A DNA stretch of 64,000 bases from NCBI GenBank assembly GCA_963281155.1, contig CAUJLY010000003.1, positions 930,001-994,000 of the forward strand. The letters are read 5' to 3'. Shown in pieces: positions 11,265 through 22,500 of this stretch (its first letter is position 1; every line of letters starts with the position of its first letter). The position numbers and the translations under genes were made by a program. The notes below the pieces were generated by a model that saw nothing but the letters and a program-made list of their open reading frames with translations, was not told the DNA's origin and did no database searches. The DNA is from Rhabditophanes sp. KR3021 (Eukaryota > Nematoda > Chromadorea > Rhabditida > Alloionematidae).

Positions 11265-14200
11265 ATGACAGATTCCTTTAAAGATTCTCATTTTGATAAT
11301 GTAAGTATTTGTTAGATATTTGTATGATGTTGTAAGATAAAAGATAAGTCTTTTAAAATGCATATTTGTATGCATTTTGGTGTGTATGTCAATTATGTTT
11401 ATTTATGTTCTGAGCAAATTTAAGTGTAGAGACTGTCACACAAATAGGGCTTTAATTAACGTAGACTTTAATGAAGGATGTTGTTATTTAGTCTTATCAA
11501 AACTCAATTTGCCCGGGAGGTGATGGTAGGAAGGAGAGTATAAAAAGAGAAGAAGAGATGTTTCAACATTATAATGCGTTCAAGGCCTCCAAATTGAAGG
11601 GAGATGAGGTGGTGGCGTTACTGAAAACAGATACTCACCGTGGAATATCGCAAGGTGAAGCCAATCGCAGGGTCACTTTCTCTGGCTACAATGAATTCGA
11701 GGTAGGAGAAAAAGAATCCTTCGCTTCTAAATACCTCGAGCAATTCAAAAACCCCCTAATCATTTTACTCTTCGCTTCGGCCGTCGTCTCCGTCTTAATG
11801 AAACAGTACGATGACGCCATCTCAATTACAGTAGCAGTCCTTATAGTCGTCACAGTCGGCTTCATCCAAGAGTACAAATCCGAACAGACTCTTGAGAAAT
11901 TAAATAAATTAGTTCCACCCACAGCACATGCCATCAGAGATGGGAGAGATGTGTCTTTTCTGGCGAGAGAATTAGTGCCAGGAGACTTAGTGGTGTTAGC
12001 ACTCGGAGACAGAGTCCCTGCTGATTTGAGACTCATCGAGACTGCTGACTTGCATATAGATGAAAGCAGTTTTACGGGAGAAAATGAACCTAAGAGTAAG
12101 CATTCAAGGGCTTTGGATGTGGATATGACGAAAGGAACGGAATACCTGGACAATATTGCCTTCATGGGGACGTTGGTTAGGCAGGGAAATGGGAAGGGGA
12201 TTGTTATTGCTACTGGGGGAAATTCGCAATTCGGCGAAGTTTTCAAAATGATGCAATCAGAAGAAGCTCCCAAGACACCCCTTCAAAATTCAATGGATTA
12301 TCTGGGGAAGACGTTGACTTTTTATTCGTTCGGAGTCATCGGACTCATCTTCTTCATTGGAATTATTCAGGGACGCAAGATCCTTGACATGTTTCAAATC
12401 GGCATTTCGTTGAGCGTTGCAGCTGTACCGTACGTTTAATATCATATAACAGACCTTTCTTAATGATGAAAGAGGATACTTAGTTGGTTGTGTGAGTGAT
12501 TGTGCATAAATAAATGGCAAGAGTCAGTTTGCATAATTATCTTCATTTGTGACCAGAATAAATTAACAAGTTCCTGATAAAATAACACCAATTTGTTAAT
12601 CTAAACTCATTTTGATTACAGAGAAGGTTTACCCATCGTAGTAGCAGTAACCCTCGCTATCGGCGTAATCAGAATGGCAAATCGCAATGCTGTAGTCAAG
12701 AAATTGTCAGCCGTAGAGACCCTAGGCTGCGTCACCGTCATCTGCAGTGACAAAACCGGAACACTGACCCGCAACGAAATGGTTTCAACGGTAGCTTATG
12801 CCGCGGATGGCATTCGTGCAGACATAACTGGGGCAGGCTTCGATTGGACCGTGGGAGACGTCAAGGTGGATGGAATCGTCCAGTCAGCTTATTCGAATCC
12901 TTCCATTAATAGTTTGGTTGAGATTGGAGTTGTTTGCAACAATGCTCAGATAGTTAACAAAGAAGTTTTGGGCCAGCCTACAGAAGGGGCTTTGATGGTG
13001 ATGGCTATGAAGATGGGAATGGAGAGTGTGAAGCAGAACTTTACAAGAATCAGTGAGGATCCTTTCAATAGTGATAAGAAGATTATGAGTGTTGCAGTCA
13101 CTTCGAATTTGAACAATGGAGAACAGTTGGTTATGATGAAAGGAGCTGTCGAGGAAGTTTTAAATAGATGTAATATGTATATCCAAGGTGGACAAAGAGT
13201 CGTTGGATTGACTGAAGGAAAGAAAAATGAGATATTGGGATTAAGTAAAGGATTAGGAAATACTGGACTCAGGGTTATCGGATTGGCTAAAGGCCCTAAT
13301 TTGGGGATGCTTTCTTTTGCAGGGATTGTGGGGATTGAGGATCCACCTCGTGAAAATGTCGATGAGGCTATTAAAGTTATTACAGAGTCTGGAGTTAATG
13401 TCAAAATGGTTACAGGTAAAAATTTAATTACAACTATTAAAGTTCGATTAAAAATATCAAATTGAATTACAAATATTAAAGTTCGTTTAAAAGTATTAAA
13501 ATTAAATTAATTAGGTGATGCAATGGAAATAGCCTGCACAATAGGAGCCAAATTAGGAATGTACAAAATCGGAGACAGCATCATGTCTGGGCAACAAATA
13601 GACAAATTAAGCGACGAGGAACTTGCAAATTCTATCAAAAATGTCGTCATCTTCTACAGAACTAATCCAAAGCATAAACTCAAAATAGTCAAAGCATTGC
13701 AAGCCGTTGGGGAAGTGGTGGCTATGACCGGTGATGGCGTAAATGACGCTGTTGCTCTCAAGAAAAGTGATATAGGAATTGCGATGGGAAAGACGGGAAC
13801 AGATGTTTGCAAAGAAGCTGCCGATATGGTTTTATTGGATGATAATTTTTTGACAATTAGATCGGCGATTGAGGAAGGAAAAGGTGTTTATCACAATATC
13901 ACCAATTTTGTTAGGTTTCAACTCAGTACTAGTGTGGCTGCTTTGTCCTTAATTGCTATTTCGACTATGTTTCATCTGGAAAATCCGCTGAATGCCCTGC
14001 AGATTCTGGTAAGTTAGATCGAATAAACTAGGATTTACAAAAAGGCTATGTAAAGATATTTATTATAAATTAAATGATATTAAAAATTAATCATTAAAAG
14101 CCATTTTCAAATCATATTCAACTTTGAATTCTAGCAATTGATTTGCAGGCACAATTCTTTTCCACTGCCATGACTGCCTTGCAATGATGCTCTTCCAAGG

Positions 14201-15850
14201 AAGCTGAAGGGATTGTTTTTGCTTCGGCGACATTGACTTTTTCTTTCCTTCATAGTCTTTTTTGGTGATTCGACGACTTGTCAATAATTGATGTACCTAT
14301 CCAACAAGTACTTTTCTTCAGATCAAAACGAACAAGCTGTAGACTGAATAAGATCTTGCATGCCTAATTTTGACAATTCCTTCTTTTCATTTTTTTCAAA
14401 ACATTCAAGTAGCCTAATTCTTTTCCAAATCTGTCGTTTGAGCATATTCTTTTATCTAAATAGAACAATGATTAGGAAAAGCATTAAATAATTTAACTCA
14501 CCTTTGAATTGACTTAATAACAAGCTTTCATTTGGTGCGCAGGATCTTTGATTACTTTCAAAAACAGTTATTACAAAGAATTGAATTTCACCATCTCTGA
14601 TAACACTGCCAATCGATGCTAAGTTCTTGATGCCCACTGATGGTGTGAAATGATCACGACATCGTTTATGGGTATTACTTGCATTATTGAAGCGAGGATA
14701 GGATTGACCATCATAAAAAGCCGTTTCCAAACAATTTAGGGTTGGTGTTGTTTTGACAAACGTCACACAGCTCCATCCCCAGTTTTGGTATCTTTCAATG
14801 GATGAGTGCCATATCTAATCCTAACCTTAGTTTTCACGGCACTTTCTTGACTCTTTGACATACCTAAAAAATAAAAGATTAGTTAACAGCATACGATTGA
14901 TAAAGGGCATCAAATTGGTATTAAACGACATAAATTGATATTAATTGACATATATTTGGTATGCAACATACTTCAACTTTATTATATTTGGAAATGACAA
15001 GCATTTGGAATGCGGGATATTTGTTTTCTTTACTTTTTGATATGGGGGTAAAAATTGGGATAGGGAAATAAATTTCTTTGAAGATTTACTCGAGCTAGTA
15101 AGAAATGAAAGTTGATATAAATAAGGAATAAACATGCTAAACATATATTAAAGATACTTTAGACAATTTTTAATTCAAGAACTAATTTTGTTTGTATTTT
15201 TAGTTAATGTAAGTTTTTTGAATTTTTACGAATCCTCTAATCTGCTTTATCAAAAAAGAAATATCATTATGGATGGGCCACCAGCTCTAAGTTTAGGTCT
15301 GGAGCCAGTTGACCATGATATCATCAAACAAAAGCCCAGAAATGTAAAAGAACCCCTTCTAGACAGACCCTTGATAATTAATATTCTGATGTCAGCATCT
15401 GTCATAGTAGTGGGAACTATGAGTGTATTTTGGATTGAAATGGCCTCAGACAACGTTGTTACAGCCAGAGATACGACCATGACATTTACATGTTTTGTAT
15501 TCTTTGATATGTGGAATGCTCTAAGTTGTCGTTCGAGCAGGAAAATGATCTGGGAAATTGGATTGCTCAGAAATACGATGTTTACATGTGCTGTTTTTGG
15601 ATCAGTGGTTTCCGTTTTAGCTATTGTTTATATTCCATTCTTTCAGAAGATGTTTTTAACTGAAGCTCTAAGCTTTTTTGGTAAGTGTATATCTACCAAT
15701 TATCCAATAATCTATTTTGTAGATTTAATCTTTTTGTTCTTCTTCACATCAAGCGTATTCATTGTCAATGAAGTGAAGAAATACTTTGACATCAAGGCGA
15801 GGAAATCATTAGGATTTAATTACATCATCGGAGACCATGTAACATATTAA
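11265..15850 (+). CDS. pmr-1: Secretory-pathway Ca2+/Mn2+ ATPase (SPCA/PMR1), 938 aa
   Basis: Seven exons: 11265-11300, 11492-12429, 12622-13415, 13515-14008, 15204-15208, 15259-15680 and 15723-15850. The product pumps Ca2+ and Mn2+ into the Golgi lumen. It has the P2-type ATPase landmarks in order: actuator 'SSFTGENEP', the M4 motif 'VAAVPEGLPIVV' built across the exon 2/3 junction, phosphorylation site 'CSDKTGTLT' (Asp about 368), hinge '[16 protein letters not shown]', and '[18 protein letters not shown]' in M6. The short N terminus, single cation site (M4 Glu, M6 Asn and Asp) and overall length match SPCA rather than SERCA. The frame across the large fourth intron only works with a 5-nt exon TTAAT, which yields QIL-LI-NIIMDG; the usual Trp before Ile-Asn is then Leu. 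A polyadenylation signal lies near 15887. Confidence 0.93.
13427..13504 (+). repeat. 39-bp duplication within SPCA intron 3
   Basis: Two imperfect copies starting attacaa at 13427 and 13466 share tattaaagttcg at the same offset. They account for most of this 99-nt intron, so the intron appears to have grown by local duplication. Confidence 0.65.
14087..14830 (-). pseudogene. Antisense coding-like remnant inside SPCA intron 4
   Basis: The 1.2-kb intron holds minus-strand frames of coding character. One starts near 14860 as '[18 protein letters not shown]'. A shift leads into 14766-14452, with '[15 protein letters not shown]', '[16 protein letters not shown]' and '[16 protein letters not shown]'. 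Further down are '[19 protein letters not shown]' and, at 14284-14087, a Lys-rich piece with '[16 protein letters not shown]'. Frames are broken between pieces; some breaks could be introns. I do not recognise a family. It does not obviously match the repeated antisense family found in other introns here, although its placement is the same. Confidence 0.4.
15204..15208 (+). other. pmr-1: Proposed 5-nt microexon of the SPCA gene
   Basis: TTAAT is flanked by a strong acceptor (gtatttttag) and a strong donor (gtaagttttt). Without it, exon 4 (phase 0, ending CTG) cannot join in frame to the conserved NIIMDGPP exon at 15259. With it, the codons CTG TTA ATA AAT ATC restore the frame and supply the Ile before Asn. 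Confidence 0.62.
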
Positions 15851-16621
15851 CAATTTCCAAACCTACCAAAAACCATATCACAGGAATAATAAAAAGTTAA
15901 TAATAAAACGTTAATTTTACTTCAACAATACATTTTAATAATTTATTTAAAAAGAAGCATCATTTATCTGTATAATCTAAAACAAGCTTTCATCAATAAC
16001 AAACTAGTACATTATGACAGATTTTTATAAATAAAAATATTACTTTTCTAAATTGTATTGAATTTTTATGACTTTTGTGTCAATTTTCATATATTTTTAT
16101 ACATTTTCTAAAGTTGAGATTATCCATTTTTTAAATAAAAAGCCTTTTTATGTGCCATCTTTATAACTTTATTTTATTATAAAAAAGATAATTGCGCACA
16201 TATAAAATATTATCTTTTAAAAGGACTTGCCACCACTACCTTGTATATCACATTCGCCTAAAGCATGCCATATCTAACACACGTTGTCTCCGAAAGTTGA
16301 TATAGATGTCACCCTTAGCAACTAAATATTGTTGTGAAGATTCCAAACCAAGACAGAATATTAGGTGTGTATGTGTTTAGAGAGGACTTAAATAGAGGAT
16401 GACAAATATACTTCCTATTTTTGTGTTTGGCTAGGTGTCCCTTGATAACGAATTAATGTAGACTCTTTTAGGTGAGAAAGTTGTTGCGGACACACTTGCT
16501 TTCATAATATACAATTATTTATAACATATGTGTTTAATAAGACAACTTTCTATATTTAGAGGAATATTTTATCTTGACTGTACTATTACTAAGTATTTAT
16601 TGGGTATTTTAAATTCGCAAC
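15851..16621. other. Intergenic between SPCA and CNG channel genes
   Basis: AT-rich spacer with the SPCA 3' end (AATAAA-type signals after 15880) and presumably the channel promoter. A long AT-only stretch lies at 15890-16200. Nothing else recognised. Confidence 0.5.
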
Positions 16622-19247
16622 ATGTTTTCTAATTCAAAGACAAGAACATATTCGATGGGTCGTGATGCAGATTCACCTTCTCCCTCAGACATGTCGAATG
16701 GTTCAAAAAGTAGGCTCGAATCAGCAGCAGCTAGAAGACAAAAATTAAAAAATAGACGCAATAATTTAAAAAGCCAAGCTTCGATTGAGCCTTTTGCCGG
16801 AACTAATAGAGAGATTATGGGTGCAGTTAGGCCTTATACGGCTAATTCGAGTAGAGATGATGAGTCTCATGATATTGGATTAAGTTCTGTTACAGTTCCA
16901 GGAACAGTTATTGAGTCGGAACCGGAAGGCAGTTATGATGGAGAGAATGATGCTATTATATTGGATGTACCCACTACATCCTCTGTTCTCAATAAATCTA
17001 TGCTCACACCTATTCCGGCTCCTTTTCCTTTGCCTACTCCCATTCCTTCGTTGATGCCTACACCTTTGCAAACTCCTCTACCACTAAGGAAGGAAACAGT
17101 AGTGGACAGTACATTAAATGGACACATTTCTGAGTCTGTTGACTTGCCGGAAGTTATTTTGAATGATGGTGAAGATGAGTTGCGAATACCTACCCCTGAA
17201 CCAACAATTGTAACAAATGCGCCTATAATAGTACCACAACCTTCGATCGAAGAAAGTGTCCCAACCGAATCATCAGAACCTACTCTTTTACTCCCAAAAG
17301 CAGGTCCGTGGTTTCGACGAATGTGGTCTTCTCCTCAGCAAACTACCTCAAAATACGAATCTATCAAATGGTTAAAAACATTTGTCGTCGACACTACGAA
17401 TGACAATTGGTACTACTACTGGACAGCAATAGTTTCTGTTGCATTTGTCTATAATTTATTGGTCATCATAGCAAGAGCTGTGTTTGAAGAATTAAATGGG
17501 GATGGTATGTTTTGGTATTGGCTAGTATTGGATGTTTTGGCGGATATTATTTATTGCATTGATATGTTTATTAAATCGAGAACAGGTAAATATTTAATCG
17601 AAATAACTTTATCACTTCTTCGTAGGTTATCTGGAACAAGGTTTGATAGTTCGTGATACAACAAAAACATGGATAAACTACAAAACATCAATGTCCTTTA
17701 AAATAGATTTTTTCGGTATCCTGTTTCTAGACCTAATAATTAATTATATTTGTGGGATAAAAGCCATTTACCTCCGGCTGAATAGAATTGTGAGAGCAGA
17801 TAGGGTGAAAGTGTTTATGGAAAATACAGAAACGCGAACATCGTATCCAAATGCATTTAGAGTCGGTACGGTTGTTTCTTATATTATAGTGATTATCCAT
17901 TGGAATGCTTGTTTTTACTTTGTGATATCTGAATTTATCGGTCTCAACTCGGATGCATGGGTGTATGGTACAAAAAACATCCAGTCATTACCAAATGGCG
18001 TGTATGACTCGTTAACTCGAAGGTACGTCTACTCCTTCTACTGGTCAACTCTAATCCTAACTACAATCGGAGAAGTGCCCGGCCCAGTCATCAACATCGA
18101 ATTCGTCTTCGTAACGATAGACCTAATGTGCGGTGTCTTAATTTTCGCAACTATTGTCGGTAACGTCGGCTCAATGATCACAAACATGTCCGCACACCGT
18201 ACTGAATTTCAATCCAAAATAGACTCAATCAAACAATACATGACTCTAAGAAAAGTTTCGAAACCTATCAGCAAAAGAGTAATCAAATGGTTTGATTATT
18301 TATGGACTAATAAACAAAGTTTGAGTGATCAAGAAGTACTTAAATTATTGCCTGAAAAATTACAGATGGAAATTGCTATGGAGGTCCATTATGAAACTTT
18401 GAAAAAAGTTAGGATTTTTCAAGATTGTGAAGAAGGCTTACTTTCAGAGTTGGTACTCAAATTGCAACTCCAAGTTTTTTCACCTGGTGATTTCATTTGC
18501 AGGAAAGGAGATATTGGAAGAGAAATGTATATTGTTAAGAAAGGAAAGTTAGAAGTTTTGTCAGAAGATTATTCTACCGTTTTTACTGTCCTGCAAGATG
18601 GTAATGTATTTGGTGAGTTATCTATTTTGAATATCAAGGGAAATAAACATGGAAATCGCAGGACTGCGCATATTAGGTCTATTGGGTATACGGATTTGTT
18701 TGTTTTGAAGAAAACTGACTTGTGGACTGCGTTGAAGGAATATCCGGAGGCTAAGAAGATGTTGATTAACAAAGGAAGAGAGATTTTATTGAGGGAAGAT
18801 ATGTTGCAGGAAGACGCTCCTGAAAATCATGCTACTACTGAGGAGATTGCCGAGGAGGTTCAAAGTGCCCTGAAAGTGTTGCAGACGAGGTAGATAAATG
18901 ACCCATAACTTTTACTTAATTTTATATTATTAATTTACTTAAATTCTTGTTATTTATTTTGATATTATTAACCTGATTTAAATTACTCTTATTTTGTGTA
19001 ATAATTGTCTCTTTCCAGACTAGCACGAGTGATAGCCGAAAAAATCAACACCGAAGCAAAACTCAACCACCGAATAGACTACCTAGAATCCAAATTACGC
19101 AAGTACATGATCATAACAGAAGCAGGTGTCGAAGAATCATTTGATAACCCGAAACGATCAACCCGTTCCATTCTGATCTCGCCATCCTCAAACAAAAGAA
19201 GTGTTAGCAGTGACCGTAGGGCGGTATTTAAAGACAAAGAAGCCTAA
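16622..19247 (+). CDS. Cyclic-nucleotide-gated cation channel, alpha type (TAX-4/CNG family), 818 aa
   Basis: Exons 16622-17585, 17626-18889 and 19019-19247 join in frame (intron 1 is 40 nt). Residues 1 to about 245 are a low-complexity Ser/Pro/Thr-rich cytosolic tail. Six membrane segments follow, with the family motif 'RTGYLEQGL' made across the first splice junction. The pore is 'STLILTTIGEVPGPV', keeping the Glu typical of alpha (ion-conducting) subunits; beta subunits usually have Gly there. The C-linker and cyclic-nucleotide-binding domain contain 'VFSPGDFICRKGDIGREMYI' and 'NVFGELSIL'. The last exon carries a leucine-zipper-like coiled coil ('LARVIAEKINTEAKLNHRI'), like the trimerising CLZ of alpha subunits. 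Such channels carry cGMP-gated sensory transduction in nematode neurons. The exact paralogue (tax-4, cng-1, cng-3, che-6) is not resolved. Confidence 0.9.
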
Positions 19248-19595
19248 AAAGCTGTCACCGATTGAACCTCGCTTCAAATCTAATTTAGTCTCCTTTTCCG
19301 TGACTTTCCACTCACCTTGCCCTGAAATCGTGGTAGGTTTAACAAACCTGCCAACACCATATCATGTCAAATGGCCAGCTATATCATTTCGTTGTTATAT
19401 TTATACTTATCTTACTAATAGTCTGTTGCCTTTTTAATTTAAGTAAATAAATAAAGTCAAAAGTTCTTATATTGAGGTGACGCCTTTTAGACATTTCGTT
19501 AGACAATAATTAAACGATAATAAGACAATATTAATATTCATTGGAATTTAAGTTACCATAAATTTAATAAATTATAATTATTTTTGATTATTGAG
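19248..19595. other. 3' UTR of the CNG gene and upstream region of Kunitz gene A
   Basis: AATAAA-type signals occur at 19447-19456, soon after the channel stop codon. The rest is AT-rich with no further feature. Confidence 0.5.
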
Positions 19596-22500
19596 ATGAC
19601 GCGGTTGTTTATATTTCTTATTTATTCGGTGTTGTGTGATACAATATTGACACAGCTTTTGTTTAATCAACATTCCGAACAAAACTTTCATATTTATTCG
19701 GATGTTGGTGATGTTGATCCATGTGGTGCTGGTAAAAGCTGTGGAAATTGTCAATTTATTAAGGATGGCGACAAATGTATGATAGATAGGCAAATTCCTG
19801 TTTATTACTGCAACGGCAATACTTCTAAAATACTCCAAAATGAATCAGCTTTTTTATTATGCAATGAAAACGGTTATTTAGAAACACACTACTGTTTCGC
19901 TGGAAGTTATTTCAAGGAAGGTTATGGCTGTGATGATCCTACTAAGAGTTTCTTCAAGCACGGCTCAGTTACGGGATCGGGGAGAGTAGCTTCGAGTTGT
20001 AGGTTTAATACGGATTGTCTAGGAGGGATGTATTGTTCGTCGACGGGGACTTGTACTTGCATGTCTACTTATGTAATGATTGATAGTTATTGTTATGAGA
20101 GTAAGTGATTTAGATAGTTGAATTGATATCATTCTTATAGAGATAAATCCGAATAGTCCTGGATGTACTCACACAGAGCAATGTCGCGCAGTCTGGCCAA
20201 ATACAAAATGCGAAATGTATTTAGGCGTAGGAACATGTCGTTGCCCAGACAAAACACACATGGCCCGAGAAACAAGAGACGGATTCGTTTGTATCTCAAT
20301 GATCGATAGTGTCAATAACGATGGAATACCAAATGAACATCTCCATTTTATTTGTCCTTTGCCGGAAAACGCTGGTTTCAAAGTAAGCACTTAAAAATTA
20401 AGGGTTCCAAAAAAGTCAAATAGCTGACATTATTAAACAAACAATCCAAATTTATATTTTACAAAAATGGGAAATATTTAGCTTCTTAATATCACCATGA
20501 GCTTCAAACAATTCTCCAATAATAAGAACAGCTACTTTATCATTCACTTCTGGAAACAAAAAATTACCTTTTAAACTTACTCTCATCCACAAAATTCTTA
20601 CTCCTCCACATAATAATAGTACTTTTACCAAATGTCCTAGAAATGTCATCATCTCCTCTTTCCGAGAAAGATTACCTTTCTCCTTATCTTCCACAATAGA
20701 TTAAATAATCACCTAATAAGAGGCGGTGTCGAGCCTTAAGATAAATAGAATGAATTAGTAAACGTGCATTTGATCTCAAATAAAGTTATACTGCCTAAAT
20801 AGATTTCAGCTAATAATAAAATTACAAAGTGATATGCCAATGTTGGTGAGTGTTTCACTAACACAATATATTTAAGAATTAAAACATTCAACCTTTTAAG
20901 TTAATATTTGATTGACAAACATTTTTAAAGGTTGCTTTATCTGACCCAAATCCCATCTACGATGGAATGCCTGTTTCTTGTACAGCAGAATCTACTCTTA
21001 CAACGGAGCCTAATCCAAAGTTAAAAGGAGGTGGTGGAGTTATTTGGCCTAGTAGTGGAGAATACGTTGGAGATATTTATGATTGTATTCATACAACTCC
21101 ATTAATTAAATTGGCTCAGAAGTTTCCGGTCTCCAATTTTAATCCTACTGCTAATGGGGTCGCTTGTCCTTCCAGGAATTTCGCATGTAATTTTGACTTC
21201 TAAGTTTCTTTATTAGTTATTTTAGGCATCCAACCTAAGGCAACAGGGCCGAATCCGAATGAAGCTAGGTGGTAAGTCAAAGCTAGTTAAAGTTGATATT
21301 TAATTCTTTTAGGTACTGGAATTCCATCTCAAGTTCGTGTAGTCAATTTATGTATGACTCTGCCAGTCCCGTTTCTGCCCATCACTCCCCAAATAATTTC
21401 AAGAGTATTGAAGCTTGGTATGATTACAATAATTAAGCATTTATTAACTTTATTTTAGTGAAAGCTATTGTATGGATACATGTAAAAGAGGTAAGAAAAG
21501 ATTAATCATATCATTTATTATTGATTGCAGGCAATCCCGAATACTCAAAACCTCTCTCATTGTTAACATCTCGTCCAGTAACATCATGCGGTCATTCCGT
21601 AACATGCAGCCATGACTTTCAGTGCTCCTCGATAACAGGTTCGATGAATTTATGCTGTCCTTCAGTCTCTTCAATTTGTGGAATTAATGGAGGCAGACAA
21701 ATAACGCCAACTTTTATCAGGTCAACTGTCTATCATCCTGGCTTCTTGACCAAAACAGGAAAAGAGCAAATCCGATATTACTATGATGCCACTACTTTTA
21801 AATGCAACAGCTTTATCTACTTAGGCCAAGGGGGAAACTACAATAAGTAAGTTGATTTAATTTTTCTTTTTATAATCTTTTTAGTTGGTTATCTAAAAGC
21901 GCATGTGAAATGGGTTGTCAATTACTACAATGCGAAGTAGGATCTCCTCTAAAAATCGGCGAAGACTTCCAAAGATGCCAATCCAATTCCTTCTGCCCAT
22001 CAACTCACGAGTGCAAGGTCGACAAGTCCGTCTGCTGCCCTAAAAAACAAACAGTATGCAGTCAACCCAAACGAGTCGGAGACTGCACTGAAACAATCAA
22101 ACGCTACTGGTACAACAAAAAAACCAAAGCTTGTGAAAGTTTCGACTACACCGGCTGCCAAAGCAACGACAACAATTTCCCCTCCCATGCCCATTGCAAT
22201 TCCTTCTGCACCAACATCTACATCGAAGTCCGCTGCCCACATGGCATCGCTTATAAAGACAGTCACGGGGAATTTTTACAATGTTCCCAAGGAACAGCCG
22301 CAACTATTCCTCAAAATTATGAAAAGTACTTTGATGGGAATACATGTGGTTACTGCCCGACGAAGCAATTCACATGGTTAGTTAATTTTTAAATGTTTCC
22401 AATTTATTTTTAGTTCATTAAATGCGGATCCTGGAATTCAATGTGGAAATGGTATACAAATATTAAGTACATTGAAATCTGTCTATAGCGAGCACGAACG

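Noticed and set aside
11686..12273. 195-codon minus-strand frame across SPCA exon 2
   Set aside because: It mirrors a conserved P-type ATPase exon; no independent motif or splice signal.
15188..15258. Continuous frame through 15188-15258 into the M6 exon (reading [20 protein letters not shown])
   Set aside because: It cannot join exon 4 in frame at any acceptor and lacks the conserved residues expected before NIIMDG, so the microexon model was preferred.
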